Source of the DNA: Variovorax sp. 770b2
GTDB lineage: Bacteria > Pseudomonadota > Gammaproteobacteria > Burkholderiales > Burkholderiaceae_C
Length of the DNA: 64,000 nucleotides
NCBI RefSeq assembly: GCF_900115685.1
Contig: NZ_FOXJ01000001.1
Span: 653,796 to 717,795 of the forward strand
Direction of reading: 5' to 3'
Made by a program: the position numbers and the translations under genes. How positions within the stretch are numbered: position 1 is the stretch's first letter; each line of letters opens with the position of its first letter. Below are positions 61,156-64,000 of this stretch, one piece after another. The notes below the pieces were generated by a model. That model made no database searches and had not been told where the DNA came from. It worked only from the letters and a program-made list of their open reading frames with translations.

Positions 61156-61335
61156 AGAAACTTAAATCTTTTGGCTCAACCTTTTGTGCGAGGTTCTTTT
61201 TTCATTCGAAGAATGGGGCATAGATTGAGACGCCAAGCCTCGTGAAGCCACATTGCGCTGGTATGGTGCGCGGTTGCATTTTCTCCTTGCCCGCACTGCT
61301 TGCATCGCCAGTTGTCTTTGCGTCGGGCCCGACCC

Positions 61336-62061
61336 ATGTCCATGAGCCACGCCAGAATCTTTCCTCGCTACTCCTTCTATTGCGTGCTCGGCGGTCTTGC
61401 CGCCCTCTATGTCTTCCTGGCGATGATGCTGGTGCCGATCAAGGTCTACATCCTTCCGTACCTCATCACACCAGCGTTCATTCACCACAAGGGCGCGATC
61501 GTCGTTCTCTTTCTGGCCGTTCCCTCGGCGATCTATCTGATCTTCTGGCAGGGCAGCGACTTCTTCGCATGGCTGCGCACGCCGGCGCAAATGACGGTGG
61601 GCGCGCAAGGCCTGCGGCTGGGCGATCGCACGCTTGCCTTCGCAGACGTCACGCGCTTTCGCCACCGCCACAACCGCAACCACGTGCTGCTCGATACCCG
61701 CGACGGCAAGACGCTGCGCCTGCGCCTGAACCTGTGGGACGCGCCGGATGCGCTGCTCGCCGCCATCGAAGAGGCCGTCGGCGCCACGATGGCGCGCGAC
61801 GTCGAGCGTCGCCTGCACGCCGGCGAAACCGTGAAGTTCGGTGCGCTCGGCCTGCAAGCCGAAGGCCTGGTGCACAAGGGGCAGCTGATTGCGTGGTCGA
61901 GCATCGACACCATCCGCACGCAGTCCGACGAGGACGGCATGGAGGTGGACGAGCACCTGGTCATCGTCGCCCAGGGCAAGTCCCGAAAGATCGACCGCTC
62001 CAAGATCGACAACGAGCCCGTGCTGATGGCCTGCCTGATGCAGCGCCTGCCCACGCACTGA
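61336..62061 (+). CDS. Membrane protein with PH-like soluble part, 241 residues
   Basis: Two membrane helices near the N-terminus (residues ~12-35 and ~52-72) are followed by a soluble beta-rich domain that reads like a double PH-like (YcxB/STM3941-type) fold: MTVGAQGLRLGDRTLAFADVTRF and FGALGLQAEGLVHKGQLIAWSSIDTIR. No catalytic motif. ATG 61336 gives the best N-terminus; ATG 61342 is close by. Followed, after a pyrimidine tract, by a second protein of the same general style. Confidence 0.7.
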   Translation: MSMSHARIFPRYSFYCVLGGLAALYVFLAMMLVPIKVYILPYLITPAFIHHKGAIVVLFLAVPSAIYLIFWQGSDFFAWLRTPAQMTVGAQGLRLGDRTLAFADVTRFRHRHNRNHVLLDTRDGKTLRLRLNLWDAPDALLAAIEEAVGATMARDVERRLHAGETVKFGALGLQAEGLVHKGQLIAWSSIDTIRTQSDEDGMEVDEHLVIVAQGKSRKIDRSKIDNEPVLMACLMQRLPTH

Positions 62062-62116
62062 TTTTTTTCTTCTTCTTCCTCCTCTTTTTCTTCCTCTTTT
62101 TCTTTCCGCTTTTTTC
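62062..62116 (+). repeat. Pyrimidine-rich tract between two membrane-protein genes
   Basis: Directly after the stop, about 55 bases consist almost entirely of T and C, with several T5-T7 runs (TTTTTTTCTTCTTCTTCC at the start) interrupted only by one G. There is no hairpin before it. In a GC-rich genome such a tract stands out; it could be a termination-like or rho-loading (C-rich) region, or a polymorphic simple-sequence tract. Confidence 0.65.
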
Positions 62117-62152
62117 AACCACGCCAACACACGCTCACAGCGCATCAGTCAA

Positions 62153-62626
62153 ATGGAAATCTACAGCTCCGCCGCCCAACAAGAAAAGACCCGCCAGGAC
62201 CGCCCCGTTTTCTATTCCCGTTCGCGGCTCATTGCGGGCACGGTGCTGTGGGCGGCAGTGACCGTGGTGCTGGCGGTGCTGTGCATCCGCGCGCAGGACA
62301 AGAACAGCGGCATCCTCATCGCCGCGGGCTTTGCATTGCTCACGGCCTGGCTCACGTTCAAGTGCCTGAGCACGCTGCGCAACATCGAAAAGCCCGCGTT
62401 CGTGATCGGCCACCAGGGCCTGACCCTGGAGAACGGCATGCTGCTGCCGTGGCCCAACATCGTGGAGAACATCTGGGTCAACCAGAACTACATGGGCATC
62501 CCCATCGGCAAGCAGATCCAGATCAAGACCGACCTGCCCAAGCCGCAGGCGCGCGTGCTGCGCCGCGCCACGGCGCTGGAGATTTCGGGTGACGAGTATC
62601 TGGCGTTGTGCGACGCCTATCGGTAA
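62153..62626 (+). CDS. Membrane protein with PH-like domain (STM3941-like), 157 residues
   Basis: Two membrane helices (about residues 26-45 and 52-70) precede a small beta domain with AFVIGHQGLTLENGMLLPWPNIVENIWV, the pattern of STM3941-type proteins. Similar in layout to the upstream gene, so probably a functional pair at the inner membrane. Role unknown. ATG 62153. Confidence 0.7.
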   Translation: MEIYSSAAQQEKTRQDRPVFYSRSRLIAGTVLWAAVTVVLAVLCIRAQDKNSGILIAAGFALLTAWLTFKCLSTLRNIEKPAFVIGHQGLTLENGMLLPWPNIVENIWVNQNYMGIPIGKQIQIKTDLPKPQARVLRRATALEISGDEYLALCDAYR

Positions 62627-62847
62627 GAAGTCGACGACTTGAGCACTGCGCAATGCGCGCCCGATCAACCGCGGCGCCACCTTGCTGGTGTGCGCCGTGC
62701 GCTGCGGGCGGGGCTGCATCACGGTGGCGGCTGCAAGCGCATCGACGGTGCATGGGCCACTGCCATGACTCAAGCCACCATGGCGACTTCGATCTCGCCC
62801 TGAGCACGCGTTCTGCAGCTGCACGTTGGCCTTTTACTTTGCACGCC

Positions 62848-63450
62848 ATGCCCACCATCCTTCATCTCGTTGGCCCGGGTGGCTCGGGCAAGACCTCGGT
62901 GGGGCCCTTGCTGGGGGCTCTGCTGAACTGGCGGTTTCTCGACCTCGACGCGGAGTTCATGCGCAGCGAGGGAGACATTGCGCAGTGCATTGGCACCCAC
63001 GGCCATGAAGGCTACGCGCGGCGCAATCTGTCGGTCTACCTCGCACTCAGGCAGGCAGCGAATGTGCCGACCGTCCTGGCACTGTCTTCGGGCTTCATGG
63101 CCTACGCGGCGGACATCGATCCGGGGTACGCGACAGTGCGGCGCGACATAGAAGCGAACCCGCTCACCGCGCTGCTCCTGCCTTCATTCGAGCTGGAGCC
63201 CTGCGTTGAAACGATCGTCAAGAGGCAGCTCGCACGGCCTTATCTGGCGGGCAACAGCGCGCGAGAGGAGCAACGCATACGGGAGCGGTTCCCGCTTTTC
63301 ATGGCACTCCAATGCACCCGTTTTCGAAGCGACAGCTCACCAATGCAGATCGCTTCGGAGGTCGAGCGCTTCGCGAGATCGACGTTGTCGACGCTTGCTG
63401 GCGAGCACATGCAGTCGGTCGTCAGCAGACCTTCGACACGACCCACATGA
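62848..63450 (+). CDS. Shikimate kinase-like P-loop protein
   Basis: The product has 200 residues. The P-loop is GPGGSGKTSVGP (9-20), followed by the nucleotide-kinase style FLDLDAEFMRSEGDIAQCIG, which parallels the DxD strand of shikimate kinases. The third shikimate-binding segment, normally Gly-Gly-Gly, is replaced by LALSSGFMAY, and the lid is RQLARPYLAG. So the fold is shikimate/gluconate kinase-like, but the substrate is probably not shikimate. ATG 62848; the frame is open upstream without homology. Stand-alone gene. Confidence 0.75.
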   Translation: MPTILHLVGPGGSGKTSVGPLLGALLNWRFLDLDAEFMRSEGDIAQCIGTHGHEGYARRNLSVYLALRQAANVPTVLALSSGFMAYAADIDPGYATVRRDIEANPLTALLLPSFELEPCVETIVKRQLARPYLAGNSAREEQRIRERFPLFMALQCTRFRSDSSPMQIASEVERFARSTLSTLAGEHMQSVVSRPSTRPT

Positions 63451-63601
63451 GAGCACATCTGCCGCCCCGTCACTGCGCAAGCAACTCGCATCGGCCCGCA
63501 GCGTTCACCTAAAGTGACTGCCTTAACAACCAGGCATCTTCTACCTGGCGCAGGCGATCGATAGGATTTTCGGCTTCCTATCCTTCGAGACAAAGAATTC
63601 A

Positions 63602-64000
63602 ATGAAGAAGCGCCTCCTTGCGATCGCGATCTCGGCCATCGCCGCATTCCCTGCCTTCGCCGAGTATCCCGACAAGCCGATCACGCTCGTGGTGCCGTTC
63701 GCCGCCGGCGGGCCGACCGACAAGGTGGCGCGCGACTTCGCCGAGGCGATGCGCAAACAGCTGGGCAACGTCGCCATCGCCGTGGACAACAGCGGCGGCG
63801 CGGGCGGCACGCTCGGCGCGGCCAAGGCGGCGCGCGCGGCCAATGACGGCTACACGCTGCTGCTGCACCACGTGAGCATGGCGACCTCGCCCGCGCTGTA
63901 CCGCAAGCTCCCCTACGACACGCTCAACGGCTTCGAGTACCTGGGCCTCATCAACGAGGTGCCGATGACGGTCATCAGCAAGAAGACGCTGCCCGCCACC
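63602..64000 (+). CDS. Bug/TctC-family receptor (3' end outside window)
   Basis: The first 133 codons are present and open to the window end. A signal peptide ends near residue 20 (AFPAFA-EY). The mature protein starts YPDKPITLVVPFAAGGPTDKVAR and includes GYTLLLHHVSMATSPALYRKLPYD. This local pattern and the following EYLGLINEVPMTVISKK closely parallel the receptor at 2675-3679, so the two are paralogues with perhaps similar ligands. ATG 63602; ribosome site weak. Confidence 0.9.
   Translation, partial: MKKRLLAIAISAIAAFPAFAEYPDKPITLVVPFAAGGPTDKVARDFAEAMRKQLGNVAIAVDNSGGAGGTLGAAKAARAANDGYTLLLHHVSMATSPALYRKLPYDTLNGFEYLGLINEVPMTVISKKTLPAT

Overview
The window is a dense, GC-rich piece of chromosome, most likely from Variovorax or a close relative (Comamonadaceae, Burkholderiales). 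The basis is the gene style: four Bug/TctC-type periplasmic solute receptors, six LysR regulators, a Gram-negative trimeric porin, PhaB, DctA and a CaiB/CitE-type CoA gene cluster. No rRNA, convincing tRNA, CRISPR array, insertion sequence or prophage is visible. Both ends cut through genes (a hot-dog hydratase on the left, a Bug receptor on the right).

Layout. 1-3.7 kb: hydratase, class III CoA-transferase, CitE-like lyase and Bug receptor, a set resembling itaconate/citramalyl-CoA degradation. 3.7-10.7 kb: small unknowns, a DJ-1/CinA pair, PhaB, DctA and a Kef-type antiporter, with a large intergenic inverted repeat. 10.7-22.4 kb: a cobalamin-riboswitch operon (TonB receptor, PepSY membrane protein, CbiM, CobW, CobN, and a ChlI/ChlD gene that appears to use a programmed -1 frameshift to make both small chelatase subunits). 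22.4-28.4 kb: a DUF1090-like protein, a SET protein coupled to an acetyltransferase, an orphan histidine kinase next to a BtuF-like B12-binding protein, and a RIO kinase coupled to a tandem GNAT protein. 28.8-30.7 kb: one large gene joining ankyrin repeats, a DUF6891-like region, a WGR domain and a nucleotidyltransferase with a full set of ATP-dependent ligase motifs; this is the most unusual protein in the window.

30.9-38.4 kb: VOC and GST proteins, an SDR/LysR divergent pair, a truncated MocR remnant, a LysR/enol-lactonase divergent pair with a clear operator-like palindrome, an SMR pump and a repeat-bearing secreted protein. 38.5-57.3 kb: catabolic clusters, each with its own regulator: sugar isomerase plus sugar-binding protein under a LacI protein; a Rieske oxygenase with LysR; amidohydrolase, Bug receptor and porin facing an AtuA-like/Bug/lipoprotein-hydrolase operon; and a quinone reductase with LysR.

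57.3-61.3 kb looks like an accessory and decaying stretch: two orphan immunity-type genes, a GreA/GreB-like factor, DUF1993, inverted repeats, and 3' remnants of a LysR gene and a dihydrofolate-reductase-like gene. 61.3-64 kb: two PH-like membrane proteins separated by a striking pyrimidine tract, a shikimate-kinase-like P-loop protein and the start of a Bug receptor related to the first one in the window.

The clearest integrated function is the corrinoid/cobalt operon: outer-membrane uptake, possible periplasmic reduction, inner-membrane cobalt import, a metallochaperone-like GTPase, and a three-subunit cobaltochelatase, with cobalamin feedback through the riboswitch.
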